DNA of 64,000 nucleotides from Sipunculus nudus (Eukaryota > Annelida > Sipuncula > Golfingiida > Sipunculidae). The notes below the pieces were generated by a model. It ran no database searches. It worked only from the letters and a program-made list of their open reading frames with translations, and was not told where the DNA came from. Shown in pieces: positions 38,157 to 49,630 of the stretch. Made by a program: the position numbers and the translations under genes. The stretch is taken from the NCBI GenBank assembly GCA_026874595.1, contig CM049306.1, forward strand, positions 106,283,142-106,347,141. The letters are read 5' to 3'. Position 1 is the stretch's first letter, and each line of letters begins with the position of its first letter.

Positions 38157-38803
38157 TGGTATTACCACACTAGACATTTCTAGAAGACAATATAAGGCTA
38201 TCCATTGTTTGCATACTTGCAGACAGCAGTTTTCCCTGACAACTTGATTTTATTTCTTCTCACTTTAGTTTTTCTTGACAGACGCAATCTCTGCTGTACG
38301 ATTCTGTCTTCCCCAGCGATATCCAAACCACCCCTTAAGTGCAGTGCTGTCACCCAACTGTCCTTACCGTATATGTTTTCATCCTTGTCCATTCATCACT
38401 GCCTTGTTGCTGGACACACTAGGGGTATATACGATCTTACTGTTCTTATATGTAAACAACTTGCCAACAGTTAGCTTACCCTGGGCGCACTGAGTACATA
38501 GATGTAAACCCCAATGCTATACAGTGGTAAACATATCTAAATCCTTTAAAACACTGGATGGAAACGATATAAACGTAAATCTGGCTACTTATTGACAACT
38601 ATTCCATCTCCCCCTCTCCCAGTTGTTTAACCCTACCTCTAAATCCAAATAACTCAAACAAAATGTCAATAAGTAGATTAATTACTTCTTTAAAAATTGT
38701 GTTACTACAATTATATGTCCAGAAAATGCTTTACATTCACAGAACTACTAGATATATAATATCCATGTGAGTATATAAAAAACTCACATTTGACAGCATC
38801 TGC

Positions 38804-39150
38804 TTAGGAAATCCGGTCCAACATCGTCCCTGTCCCAAACACCAAACGGAAAAGGAATTCTTGCAGTCTCATTACCTTCTTGTCTACACGTTTTTGAGAC
38901 TGTACGTACACTAGGGGCTTATGATCTTTGTGCATCTCAATTTGACGTCCATAGAAAAAGTATTCAAACCGTTTTATGGTCCATAAAATAGCTAAAGACT
39001 CTCTATCAATAGTTGCATAATTTCTCTCCCTGGGGACCAACTTTCTACTGGCATATGATACGGGAAACTCTGTCCCATCATGTTGCATCAAAACTGCCCC
39101 AACCACACATCTAAAGCATCTTCCTTTAGCATGAAAGGTTTATCGAAGTT
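38804..39150 (-). pseudogene. RNase H domain of the gypsy-like element
   Basis: Begins with KEDALDVVGAVLMQHDG (39140-39075 region), the RNase H start with its first catalytic aspartate in the D-A-x-D position. Continues through FPVSYASRKLVPRERNYAT, ESLAILWTIKRFEYFFYG and DHKPLVYVQ, the classic gypsy RNase H blocks. The open frame ends at 38804 before the expected C-terminal blocks. In the intact element it would degrade the RNA strand during reverse transcription. Confidence 0.9.
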
Positions 39151-39399
39151 CAGGACATGCAAAATTGATGGTTGAGCCAACTGTTCCTTCAATTTAATGA
39201 AGGCAGTATCTTCTTCTGATCCTCATGCGGCATTATTTGGTTTTTCGTGACCTATGTCAATTGGAATACTATTTTTGCTTAACTAGGGATGAAATTCCTG
39301 TAATAATCAAGAGGTAGGCCCAAAAAATCTCTAACCTGCTTTTTAGTTTTTGGCTTTTGGGCTTCCTGGATGCGCTCAGTGATTTCAGCCTTGGTGCTT

Positions 39400-39800
39400 A
39401 CAGTACCTGACCCAACTTGATGTCCGAAAAAGCCAGGGATCGGAAGCCTATATGTCACATTTCCTTGGCCTTGCCGACAGGTTTGCCTTGCACAGTCCCT
39501 GCATTACTAAGAATAAGGTTTCTATGTAGGATTCCCAATCTTTAGTATGTACCAAGATATCGTCAATGTAGTTGACTACATTTGGTATACACTCTAGTAG
39601 TTTACGCATCAATTATGTGAATTGTGTTCCTGCTGTGACCAGTCAAAAGGACATGTACATTTGTATTTGAATTTGAATTACCCTTCAGGCTCTATACTCC
39701 TTGGTCTCATCCGACAATGGGATTTGCCAAATTTCCTTGGTGGGATCTATCTTTGAGATTTACAAGCTCCTAGAGATGAGAATAAATCCTGGGGATTTGG
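39400..39800 (-). pseudogene. reverse transcriptase fragment of the gypsy-like element
   Basis: Frameshifted pieces read FDPEPLPNPQDL (about 39795), KIDPTKEIWQIPLSDETKE (39753-39695) and NYIDDILVHTK (39575-39542). The YIDD box holds the two catalytic aspartates. The segment before FDPEPL, normally about 100 residues of the RT fingers, is absent. At least two frameshifts and one stop interrupt the domain. Confidence 0.85.
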
Positions 39801-39839
39801 CAGTGGCTCTGGATCAAACAAGGAGCACCTGCGTCAAAG

Positions 39840-40265
39840 AACTTCCTTGATCAGCCCATTGTACCTTTCCACCCACTAGGCCATTGCATAGGATGATACC
39901 TGGTGGTCACCAGAATCTTGATTGACAACAAGCGGGAAATTTCTCTCATTAGATCTGATACAAATAGAGTACCTCAATCTGTAAGGACCTCTGACGGTAC
40001 CCCAGCTCAACAATATACACATAGTGCGGCCTCTACTAGTTGATACCGATTTTAAAGGTACAGCCTCTGGTTACCCCGAAGCATAATCAACTATTGTTAG
40101 AATATACCTGTTGCCATCCTGACAAGGTGGATGTATTGGACCGATGATATCAATCGCAGTTCTTTGAAATGGGATCCCTTTCAATGGCATCCGGCCTAAG
40201 GGAACCTTTGTTAATCTCTCTTTATCCAGAGTCTTTTGACAGGCGTCACATTTGATTCTCATCAT
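39840..40265 (-). pseudogene. integrase fragment of the gypsy-like element
   Basis: Starts with the end of the HHCC zinc-binding module (CDACQKT, about 40250), then AIDIIGPI with the first catalytic aspartate (about 40150) and YILTIVDYAS. After frameshifts come TLFVSDLMREI-like pieces (about 39960) and WVERYNGLIKEVL (39880-39842), equivalent to the family's G-L-x-E-R-F/Y-N block, with a stop just before it. The C-terminal third is missing. It lies upstream of RT in transcription order. Confidence 0.85.
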
Positions 40266-40646
40266 CCCGTTTGATTCTCATCATCACTTTTTGCTTTTTC
40301 CCACAATTTTTCAAGGAGTCATCCTCGTTTTGTGCCTTAGCAAAATCGCTAGGGTTACTCTCTGTGCCCTCAAGAGAGACTTAAGTGCTGGTTTGTCTTT
40401 GGCTTCTATGACCGTTTGCCCTCTGGTCTGTACAGCATTCCCTACATTGACCTCACATTCATTATTTTTGTCTGATCATTTCCCCCTTCTATACCACTGT
40501 TTTCCACTTCTGTCTCCTCAACAGTAACCTCTCTGATTGCAGACAATCCCCCACCCTTTTTTTTTCCTTTGGGGATCCATTCCAAATCGGGGTTCCTTGG
40601 CTCCCTAGCCCCTTCTAGGTTACCTATGACTACTTCACATAAGCAA

Positions 40647-40916
40647 TCAGGCATGTGTAATGCTTCTCTCTCCCCTAATAAATAAGGCGTATCTATGCCA
40701 ATCTGTGCTACAGAAAAAATTAACTTTACCCTTTATTAGTATCATCTTGCAGCTAGATCTTAAGTATTGATGTGGTTTCACGGACTCTGTTTTCACAACA
40801 CATGTACTACACCCTGAATCCCGTAGCACAAATACGAGGGTATTGTCTGGTATAAGCCTGCTTTCTTCATAAGCCAATTCCCAACCTATCAACAGAACCC
40901 CTCGTCTCTGTGGCAT
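40647..40916 (-). pseudogene. protease region of the gypsy-like element
   Basis: The frame reads LVFVLRDSGCSTCVV, with DSGCS (about 40820-40806) matching the aspartic-protease D-S/T-G catalytic triplet. Retropepsins of this class cut the Gag-Pol polyprotein. The later flap and hydrophobic-hydrophobic-Gly block are not clear. Confidence 0.7.
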
Positions 40917-41079
40917 CTGAAAACGTGGAGGTTGACGTACTTACCTTGCCACTTGTTGGAACGTCTACACTCGGTGTTTTTGGGTGCCACACCCATTCCC
41001 CCTCGTTAGAGTTTTTTACTGAGTCTGCCTCGGTGCTCTTATTTGAGACCTGTAACCCCTGTCCTTGTGAAACTTTGAC

Positions 41080-41145
41080 TTTTCTGGCGCTTCCTTGCAA
41101 AATGACCTGGTTTGACACATATGTAGCAACCTTTGCCTGTTTTTC
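41080..41145 (-). pseudogene. Gag nucleocapsid zinc knuckle
   Basis: On the minus strand GCYICVKPGHFARKR shows C-x2-C-x4-H-x4 with the final cysteine changed to arginine. This is a CCHC RNA-binding knuckle with one ligand lost. It lies just upstream of the protease frame, as expected. Confidence 0.75.
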
Positions 41146-42053
41146 CGAGATACCGGTTTTAACTATATAGCCTGTCTGTCATAAAATCCTGCCTACCTGG
41201 TCATCTAATGTCACTCCGGAAACTTTTACTACTCTCATTTCTGGTCTGACTGGCGCTGGTTTATTCGGCCTTTGCCATCTCTTTACTCATACCTTTTGGC
41301 CGTAAATGAATGCAATCCATGTGCGTGTACGTAAGTGCCCGATGCATCACCATCGCGTTCATAGATTCACACTCTTTCAAGCATGTGCACATTTCCTCAG
41401 CACAACAGTTTATATGTTTATATATATACGCCTAATGCGATTTTAAATCATAAACTCGCAAGCCTACTTCGTACACTCAAAGCTTTCTGGTCTCTTGTCT
41501 TGACAAATCATTTGCGCTAAATACGCTTGAACTGACATGCTGCATGCCAGCACAGACACATACGCATAACACGTAACTTAAATAACAACCTGTGACTAAA
41601 ACACACAAACTGACATGCTACCGCATGTAAATAAGCATAAGGCGCAAGAAAACTTGTAATTACCCTATAATTACAGACCACCATAGACTCCTGTGATCCT
41701 TTAAATCACAGCTACATATATATATCAATATATGTTTATCTCATGCTAGACGCAAATAAGCCCTAGTAGAACTTAAACTTACCTCAACCTTATCCACTCT
41801 CTACTCGTACCTGACATGGACGCCTATTTGAGGTAACAGCTAATAATACAGTGCACAATGAATTATTAAACCAAAGCAAAACACACTGCTTGGGTATTTG
41901 ACTCCTAGAACACCGGCTCCGAGATGTTCCGCACACAGCAGCTTGACAATGCTGGAATTTTGTTACAATCTCAATTTTCATTGTCAAAAAGAAAATAATT
42001 TCAATTCCCCAAAAAGTAAGTCCGTGTGCAGGTGTTAACCCTTAAGGAACCTG

Positions 42054-42071
42054 ATCTCGGCGTGACTTCCA
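42054..42071 (-). other. candidate primer-binding site of the gypsy-like element
   Basis: On the minus strand, about five bases inside the 5' LTR edge, the sequence begins TGGAAGTCACGCCGAGATC. PBSs start TGG because they pair with a tRNA CCA end. I could not name the tRNA with confidence. Confidence 0.45.
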
Positions 42072-42076
42072 GATAT

Positions 42077-42270
42077 ATCACAAAGGAATCAGGCTCACTT
42101 AACAATCATACCGCATACGCGGACACAGAACTCAGTGCGCTACAAAAATGTTATATATACTTAACCAAAAAAAGATAAATGATTGTATGTATAAATATAA
42201 ATCCCCTTAATCTTTTTAGTCCAGTCTTCAATCAAAGTCCCAGCATTTTATGAATGAGGAAATTTTATAA
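42077..42270 (-). repeat. 5' LTR piece of the gypsy-like element
   Basis: Matches the first 195 bp of the left LTR with scattered changes and small indels. Similarity stops near 42265, so the LTR is truncated or overwritten at its outer side. Confidence 0.7.
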
Positions 42271-43085
42271 GGAAACGTTTTATCAATTTTTATCATTAGT
42301 GATTAAGACCGCTTTCTTCACGTTTTTAAATGCAAGCTTTTGAACATGTTTATGTAAACGCTGCAGTTCTGATGTGTGTATAAGTGATCGATTAACATTA
42401 TGTGAGTAGTAACCGTCTCACATATTTAAGTAGAAAGCTAGTTTGGGCTTTGAGAGTCTTCTAATGAAACTGATAAACGTTTACGAATATATATTTCATG
42501 AGCCTCAAAAAGAAAAGGTATTAGCCAAGAGATAACCGTCACATAGATTCAATCTAATATTTTCCTAACACATGAAATCCTTTGTCTCTATATGCATAAC
42601 TTAAATTGGTAATAAGAGAATAAAGAAAGGGAAAAAAAAGGAATTTGAACCCGTCACTTATGTACTAGGCGCAACAATCAATTAAAAAAAATGTTCAACC
42701 TGTTGAAAATCTAGGGTTCGCACCAGGCTTCGTCAGTTCTTATACTTGAATAACTTGGATAATTCATTTCCTGTTTTTTTTTTCTAAGCCCCGTACATAG
42801 AAAGTCTTGACAATCCCTTTAATAACATAAGAGTAATATTGTTCCACCGTTACCATACGCATGGCATACAGAATATTAAATATACTTTTATTGTACGGTC
42901 ATAAAACTCCTTACATTCACAACAATGACTGATCTACTTTTGTTACGTCGTGAACCAAGCACCTGACATCAAGAATAACTAGAATACGGGTAGTCGCCAA
43001 ACGACTACGTGTATCCGCCTAAATCAGAGTGGAACAGGTGAAGTGAGGCATGGATTGAGTGGCAAGGGGAAATAGAGTGAAGTGT
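42271..43085. other. gene-poor stretch
   Basis: No gene recognised. On the minus strand a B-box-like GGGTTCAAATTCC (about 42644-42656) is followed by a T8 run, like the end of a Pol III repeat, but no A box is evident. Confidence 0.4.
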
Positions 43086-44632
43086 TGCATATTAGCATGG
43101 ATATCTGCAGCCAAATTGTGTATGTAGGTTGCCCCCCCCCCTACCACAAAATCCAGAAAGCCGTCCAAGTTGTATACATATGCAAAATTTAAGGCAGGTA
43201 AGTCAAACCACTACATGTATATGAGTGATTTTAGCCCGTGGCAGACAAACAGATGGACGCTGAGCAAAAATGGTTGCAGGTGACGCCACCAGTTTTGCGT
43301 ATGATAAAGAGCTATGTGAGAACTATACACATGCAAAACTTTGGCCCAATCAGTCAAACGGTTCCCAAGATATGAGCTTGGATGTCTGCTGCATAAACTA
43401 GAACGCAGGTGGCGCCACCTGTCATAAAATCAAAAGAGCTGTCGGGGATGTATAAACCTGCAAAATTTTAGGCAGATATGTCAAACCACTGCCGAGATAT
43501 AAGTGATTTTATCTCATGGCAGACAGACAGACAGGAGCTGTGCAAAAATGGCTGCAAGTGGCGCCACCATGTACCAGCTTTGCGTATGATAAAGAGCTAT
43601 GTGAGATCTATACACATGCAAAATTTTGGCCCAATCGGTCAAACGGTTCCCGAGTTTTGAGCTTGGATGTCTGCAGCGTAAACGTGAATGTAGGTGGCGC
43701 CACCTGTCAAAAAACCAGAAAAGCTTTCAGGATGTATACGCATGCCGATTTTCAGGTGAATTAGTCAAGTCACTGCAGAGATATGAGTGATTTTAACCCA
43801 AGGCAGACGAACAGATGGACACTGTGCAAACATGGTTGCAGGTGGCGCCACCATTTTTTGTGTATGTTATAAAGCTCTCCAAGGGCTACATTTGTGCCAA
43901 AAAATTTCCTGATCGGTCAAACGGTTCCCGAGATATGAGCTTGGATGTCTGCAGCGTAAACGTGAATGTAGGTGGCGCCACCTGTCATAAAATCAGAAAA
44001 GCTATCCAGGATGTATACGCATGCCGAATTTCAGGTGAATTAGTCAAGTCACTGCAGAGATATGAGTGATTTTAACCCAAGGCAGACGAACAGATGGACA
44101 CTGTGCAAACATGGTTGCAGGTGGCGCCACCATTTTTGTGTATGTTATAAAGCTCTCCAAGGGCTACATTTGTGCAAAAAAATTTTCCTGATCGGTCAAA
44201 CGGTTTCCGAGATATGAGCTTGGATGTCTGCAGCGTAAACGTGAATGTAGGTGGCGCTACCTGTCATAAAATCAGAAAAGCTATCCAGGATGTATACGCA
44301 TGCCGAATTTCAGGTGAATTAGTCAAGTCACTGCAGAGATATGAGTGATTTTGACCCAAGGCAGACGAACAGATGGACACTGTGCAAACATGGTTGCAGG
44401 TGGCGCCACCATTTTTTGTGTATGTTATAAAGCTCTCCAAGGGCTACATTTGTGCAAAAAAAATTTCCTGATCGGTCAAACGGTTCCCGAGATATGAGCT
44501 TGGATGTCTGCAGCGTAAACGTGAATGTAGGTGGCGCCACCTGTCAAAAAATCAGAAAAGCTTTCAGGATGTATACGCATGCCGATTTTCAGGTGAATTA
44601 GTCAAACGGTTCCCGAGATAGGTGGGTTTATG
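43086..44632. repeat. dimeric ~280-bp satellite with GGTGGCGCCACC palindromes
   Basis: About 5.5 units of 279-280 bp; each is a pair of diverged half-units of about 149 and 130 bp. Shared words in both halves are GTCAAACGGTTCCCGAGATA or GTCAAGTCACTGCAGAGATA at the junctions, GGTGGCGCCACC in the middle, and a GTATACGCATGCC/GGGCTACATTTGTGC block. The perfect 12-bp palindrome or a one-base variant lies at 43279, 43408, 43557, 43693, 43841, 43971, 44120, 44250, 44399 and 44530. A decayed first copy (GGTTGCCCC) is at 43127. Several open frames cross the array only because of its composition. Confidence 0.95.
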
Positions 44633-44860
44633 TGTGAAAACAGACGCACAAACAGACGCAGAGCGCAGAGGAAAGGTCAGAGGTCAAAACGAAATCGGGG
44701 CGCAGCAGTTCACATGTGACCTGAACATAATCCCGGGTTTCGTAAAATTCCGCCCAGCGGTTACGGAGGAGTTCTCCGGACACCTACGCGGCGGCGGCGG
44801 AGGCGGCGGCGGTGGGCTGAAAACATAGTATCCGCAAAACTCTGTTTTGGCGGATACAAT
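44633..44860. mobile_element. GC-rich tail and terminal hairpin beside the 280-bp array
   Basis: After the last half-unit comes sequence with AGACGCACAAACAGACGC, then GC-rich sequence including a GCGGCGGCGGAGGCGGCGGC tract (about 44791-44815) and an imperfect hairpin: GTATCCGCAAAAC (44828-44840), a 3-base loop and GTTTTGGCGGATAC (44844-44857). Array plus GC-rich tail plus hairpin recalls Helitron-related elements with internal tandem repeats, but I see no Rep/helicase and no proven CTRR end. This is an inference. Confidence 0.4.
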
Positions 44861-45490
44861 AACATATAGGTTTTTGTTATCAGGTTATTTAAGTACCTGA
44901 CATCTAGAAAAAATTATTATTTTTACTATTGATACATGATCGTACAAACACCTGGCATCCTGAATAAAATTACCAGTATTATGTCATGGTTATACAAATA
45001 CATCGGATAATTTTTCGTGTTAAACCGATTACTTTTATGGGTAAAATATATTTTGTACTGCACATATGTGGGCGGGAACATTCCGCCAAAAAAGTCAGAC
45101 CAAGAAATCTTGGTGTTGATATGTCCGCCATTTATCTAAGAGTATGGGAAAAAAACATAGATTTGCAATAATCTATAAAGCATTTCACCGTGGCCAGAAT
45201 TTAGATATAACTCATGAGGTCATTAACCTTGTTAAACACTACACCGTATTCAGTGAATGCAATATGAAATAGCTGAAAATTGCCTCAGAATCCACGTTTT
45301 GTCCACACGACAGTCGTATCTATTTGCGTTTCGATCCGCGTCAGTGAAACCACATCGGGACGAGGTGCTATACCGAATTTAGTAACACGCGTTACTTCAA
45401 ATCCCGACAAAGCATAAACAATAAGAAGAATATTGACGAGCATGCTTATTATACGAGAAGTGAATCGAATCGCCTATCGAATTTTGGTAC
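44861..45490. other. unassigned AT-rich spacer
   Basis: No recognisable gene between the satellite tail and the LINE. A 61-codon open frame at 44986-45171 has no recognisable domain. Confidence 0.4.
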
Positions 45491-45499
45491 TGAATTCGC

Positions 45500-48463
45500 T
45501 TTTATTTCTGACGCTGTAATTCGATGTTGAAGAAACGTGTTCAACACGCTAATTTTGTAAAAAAGAAAAAAAAAAGAACCGTCAATATTGAGGTAATAAA
45601 TTTTATAAAAATTTATTTCTTGGGAAGTAACAGGATTATGAAAATTATATTCGAACCAATATTAATATACATCTGTCCAAAATATGGGTTTTCCATCTAT
45701 GATCTCATTTATATCTCTCTCGTTCAAATTGCATTCGAAAGATTCTTTACCAAGTTTGAAATATTTCTTTGTAATCGCCCGCCAGGTGACAGATTGTTCA
45801 TTTAAAATAAAAGTCTTTTTATCCATGCTATTTTCATAGCTTTGTCATGGATGGAAATATCCGTCATATTCAAACCGCCTTCTTCATACGGTGCAATTAG
45901 TGTTTTACGATTGATTTTTTTTTTCAGGCTTATTATCCCATATAAAATTATATAAAATCGTGTTGATCTTTTTAATCAATTTTTCATCGGGCTTGGTAAA
46001 GATGAGAATAAATACATTAGTTTAGATAAACCTAAACTTTTAATAAGTACTATCTTAGTCTGGGCGTTAGTTTCCTCCACGACCAGGTTTGCAGTATATA
46101 AGCAATAGATTCTTTTTTCTCTAGGTAATAAAGTTTAGGTAAATCTTCTAAATTATAGTAAAATTTTATTCCTAAGAAGGTTATTTGATCCATGGTCCAT
46201 TTTAAACATAATTCAACTATGAATTTCTTTAATTCAATTCTTCACGGGTTAAGTGGTAAGACTTGTGTTTTATCTGTGTTAATATTCAAATCGAAAACAT
46301 TCTGAAATCTGATAAAATGCTTATTGTTTCATCGACACTCTTTTTATCTGTTAAAATGAGAGCAGTGTCGTCTGCGTACTGGATTATTTTAAAACTGTAC
46401 CATTTATATTGATACCCTTTATATTATTAGTTTGCCTTATTTTAATAGCCAGCAGCTCTGCACTTAAAACAAAGAGGTAAGGTGACATCGGGCATCCCTG
46501 ACGCACCCCTCTAGACATTTTGAAGAATTTTGATGACCAACCATTATTACAAAATAGCTGCATATATCATGATAAAGTATTTGTATCCATTTTACAAAGT
46601 TGTTACCAAAGTTAAAAAACCTAAGTGCTTTAATAATACTATCCAATTCTAAAAAACCAAACGCTTTTTCATAGTAGACTGAAATCAGTATAGCTTCTTT
46701 GTCATTTTCTTGTACGTAATTAGTACCACCGATAAGTTTAATAATGTTTTCACCGATATATCGGTTTTTTATAAATCCTGTTTGGTCTTGGTTTATAAGT
46801 TTAGGCAGCGCTTCTTTTAACCTGGATGTAATGCATTTTGCTATTAATTTCTAATCAACATTTAGTAGTGTTATTGGTCGCCAATTTTTCAGAAGATTAG
46901 TATTTTTATCTTTTTTAGGAATAAGGCAAATTATTCCTTGTTTTTGTAACATTAATAGGTTTCCAGACTTAAAAATAAAGATTACAAGATTTAGGAAAAT
47001 TTCTTTCAAGTCAGACCAAAAACATCTGTAAAACTCTGCGGGCAGGCCATCACTGCCAGGCGATTTGTTTTTTGGGAGTGTCACGAGATTTTCATATTGT
47101 TCTTTTTCTGTTATTTCTTTGTCATAATGTTCTCTCTTCGTTTGTGAGTTTTGGATCATTTATATCTGCACTTTTCATCAAAGATGTTTTCCGGGTCTCT
47201 TTAAGCTGACGTTTATAAACGTTTTTAAAAAAATCCTTCTCTGCATTAAGAATCTGTTGTGGGTCTGAAATTATATTACTCTCTTCATCTTTTAACTGTT
47301 AAATAGTTTTATCATTATAATTTCTTTTTTTTAAGTTCAGAAAATATTTTGAGGATTTTTCCCCTTTCTCCTTCCATCTTATTCTACTGCGTATGATAGC
47401 TCCTTGCGTTTTATTTCTATTTCTTTTTATAACTTATTTTTTTTAATATATAGTAAGCTTTGGGATAGATATTCGTCTTGATGTTCTGTAAGTTTTTGTT
47501 CCAATTGTTTGATTTCTATCTCTAATTCGTTTATAGGCCTATTATTTTGATTCTTCTTATACATTTCATTGAATATTATTATCTAACACTCATTTTAATA
47601 GTATCCCATATGAGTGGAATATCTACTCCTTGATTTAACTCATGGGTTTCATATATTGTTTTTCTTATAAGATTTTTATATTCTTCATTTTCTAAAAGGT
47701 TGCAATAAAGTTTCCAAAAGCCCGGTCCTCTTGGGCATTTTTGAGTTTTTAAATTTATGGTAATTGCTCTGATCTCATTATCGTATCCATGTATGATACC
47801 TGCTGATTTAACGAAGCCCTGTAAACAATATGAAACTAAAAAGTAGTCTAAACGGCAGCATATCTTAGTGGCCATGTCTCTCTGTCAAGTGAAGGCATGT
47901 ACATATGGATCCTTGATTTTCGAAATAGCCTGAAGATCTTTGATAGACATTTATTGTGTGATAATTTGTTGCGACTTGAAATGTGTAACTGGTTTATCTC
48001 CCACCTTATCTAAATTGACATCTCGTACGTTATTCCAGTCGCCCATATAATTTTGTTATAGTTTTTTTAAAGTGTCAATTTTATTGAAGAATGTTTAAAA
48101 AAAAGGAAGGACTGTCTTTATTTGACCCATAAAAATAAGCCAACGTTATTCTGTGATCTCCTATGGTTATATCAGTTATAATGTTCCGGACTTCACTATT
48201 TGTAATTATTTTATAAATATCATGTTGAATGCTATTTTTATGATAATACATTCGCCTCTCGAAGTCCTCGTTCCATGGCTAGCTAGAATTTTATGTCTAC
48301 ACTCAGCTCTCCATAAATCAAATGTATGTCTCTCGCTATGAGTCTCTTGCAGAAAAATGTTGCAATAATGTTTCAAATTTAACCTATGGAAAATTTCTCG
48401 TCTCTTCATTGGGTTTCCAAGTCCTCGAACATTCAAAGAAAATATACTGATATTATTAGCCAT
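45500..48463 (-). pseudogene. LINE ORF2 (endonuclease-RT), broken
   Basis: Endonuclease starts SLNVRGLGNPMKRREIF and IFLQETHSE (48450-48340), has MGDWNNV (about 48040), and ends CRLDYFLVS with GYDNEIRAIT (about 47790), where the usual S-D-H catalytic triplet has been lost. RT follows: LPKNKSPGSDGLPAEFYRCF (about 47080-47020), LIPKKDKN..NWRPITLL (46920-46860), VYYEKAFG in place of a D-containing box (about 46670), RGVRQGCPMSPYLF (about 46500), and QYADDTAL (about 46380), the catalytic box still intact. A C-terminal GGLNMTDISIHDKAM (about 45880) and W-I-K-R-L follow. Frameshifts and stops occur throughout. Confidence 0.88.
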
Positions 48464-48844
48464 GAAAAATCTGTTACACTAAAGTTTAAACTCAATACTA
48501 TCTTTAAATCGGTATAAGTTATGAAGTAGATTAAATGTTGTGGTTTATACAGAAGTAAATAACCTGTTTTACTCTTATGTTTCAAGACTAAATAAGATAA
48601 TTCTTCGTAGTAACTTCTTTTTATGTACAGATTATAATTTCCTGACGGACATAACATTTCAAAAAAGGGTGTGAACATAAAAAACATACGGTGCGGATTA
48701 CAGGTAACATTTCAGCCGTGTCTGAAAGTGGTTTTCAATTTGTCTCTGAATGCTGCTGCCATTTGAGGGAGCGCTTGTTTCTTCATTCATAGTCATCTTT
48801 GATTAAGTCCTCAAATAACCGTGGGGACCTCTCTTTCGATTTAT

Positions 48845-49574
48845 TTACAGACATTTTGGGGTTTTTAGTATTTTGTTTCTGAGAGGTCTGCTGTAAAAGC
48901 GCGCTATGATTTGTCTTTCTTTATTGTTCACGTTTCGTCTCCCAGTGCGACGTGCGTTTTCTATCATTTGTCTGGCTTCTTCTATTGAACAGTCATATCC
49001 CAGAAGATTGTATTTTACCAACAAATTTGCCACAATATGATGACAGTCCTCCCCAGGCGTTTCAGGGACCCCTCCTATGCGTAAATTAAATTCTCTTGTG
49101 TATGGTTCAAGATTGGCCGGGCGTACTTTCAAAGTGTCCTCTAATTCTGCAATTTCAATTTCATGTTCTTATTTTCTGCGCGGTGTTCAGCTTTTTCTTG
49201 TTGTAATGATTCTTGATTTGTTTTGCTTTCATTTACCTGTGTTTTGAATAGTTCTACTGAGACTGTACAAACTGGTTAGCTTCCTGCAGTCCGTTGATCT
49301 CTGTGGTGTGTGTATCTGTTTTAATTTTCATCTCATTCATGTCTACCTTTAATTTATCATTTTTTTCTGGCAGTTCATCTCTACATTTATTTATTGCAGT
49401 AAGAAGCGAGTCTTTCAGTGTTTGAAAACAGTCATCAACCTCAGTGCACTTACTTTGTGAGGATTTCTGTGCGTGGCTGAACAGGTCGCCCTCCTGGTAT
49501 TGGTGGGGTCCTTGTTTGCACGGCGAGTGATTTTTTTCTGCTTCCCTGGGTTTTTTGTGCCATTTAAGAGTCAA
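48845..49574 (-). pseudogene. LINE ORF1, broken
   Basis: Two frames. The upstream one (49574-49254) is rich in Lys/Glu/Asp with heptad-like spacing (LPEKNDKLKVDMNEMKIK), the coiled-coil trimerisation region. The downstream one (49132-48845) contains FNLRIGGVPETPGED and RQIIARFYSRPLRNKIL, the RNA-recognition and C-terminal blocks of L1-type ORF1 proteins. These proteins coat the element RNA and act as nucleic acid chaperones. The two frames are separated by a frameshift region of about 120 bp. Confidence 0.85.
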
Positions 49575-49630
49575 CTTGTTTTTGTTTGTTCTTATTTCTC
49601 CTGGTATTTGGCATGATACACCTTATTCAT

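Larger units (their letters stand above)
37789..42270 (-). mobile_element. degenerate Ty3/gypsy LTR retrotransposon with INT before RT (Gmr1-like)
   Basis: A minus-strand element of about 4.5 kb framed by related LTR pieces. In transcription order it carries Gag zinc knuckle, protease, integrase, reverse transcriptase and RNase H. Typical gypsy elements have integrase last; integrase ahead of RT is the order known from Gmr1-like elements (and from Ty1/copia, but the RT and RNase H motifs here are of gypsy type). Several frameshifts and stops break every domain, and the distance from the integrase GLVERYN-type motif to the RT KID motif is under 150 bp, so the integrase C-terminus and the RT fingers are missing. 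The copy is dead. Confidence 0.85.
45490..49630 (-). mobile_element. degenerate L1/Tx1-type LINE (ORF1 and ORF2)
   Basis: Minus-strand non-LTR retrotransposon of about 4.1 kb with both reading frames recognisable but broken. ORF1 has a coiled-coil-like N-terminal part and an L1 ORF1p-type RNA-binding part. ORF2 has an AP-type endonuclease, reverse transcriptase and C-terminal block. The pairing of these two ORFs points to the L1/Tx1 group. Ends are approximate: the 3' end lies near an A/T-rich tract around 45560, and no target-site duplication was established. Confidence 0.88.

Noticed and set aside
37789-42270. Copia-type element, suggested by INT before RT
   Set aside because: The RT and RNase H blocks (KIDPTKEIWQIP, YIDD, SYASRKLVPRERNY) are of gypsy type, so a Gmr1-like gypsy element fits better.
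43478-44540. Several open frames of 60-84 codons
   Set aside because: All lie within the 280-bp satellite and repeat with it.
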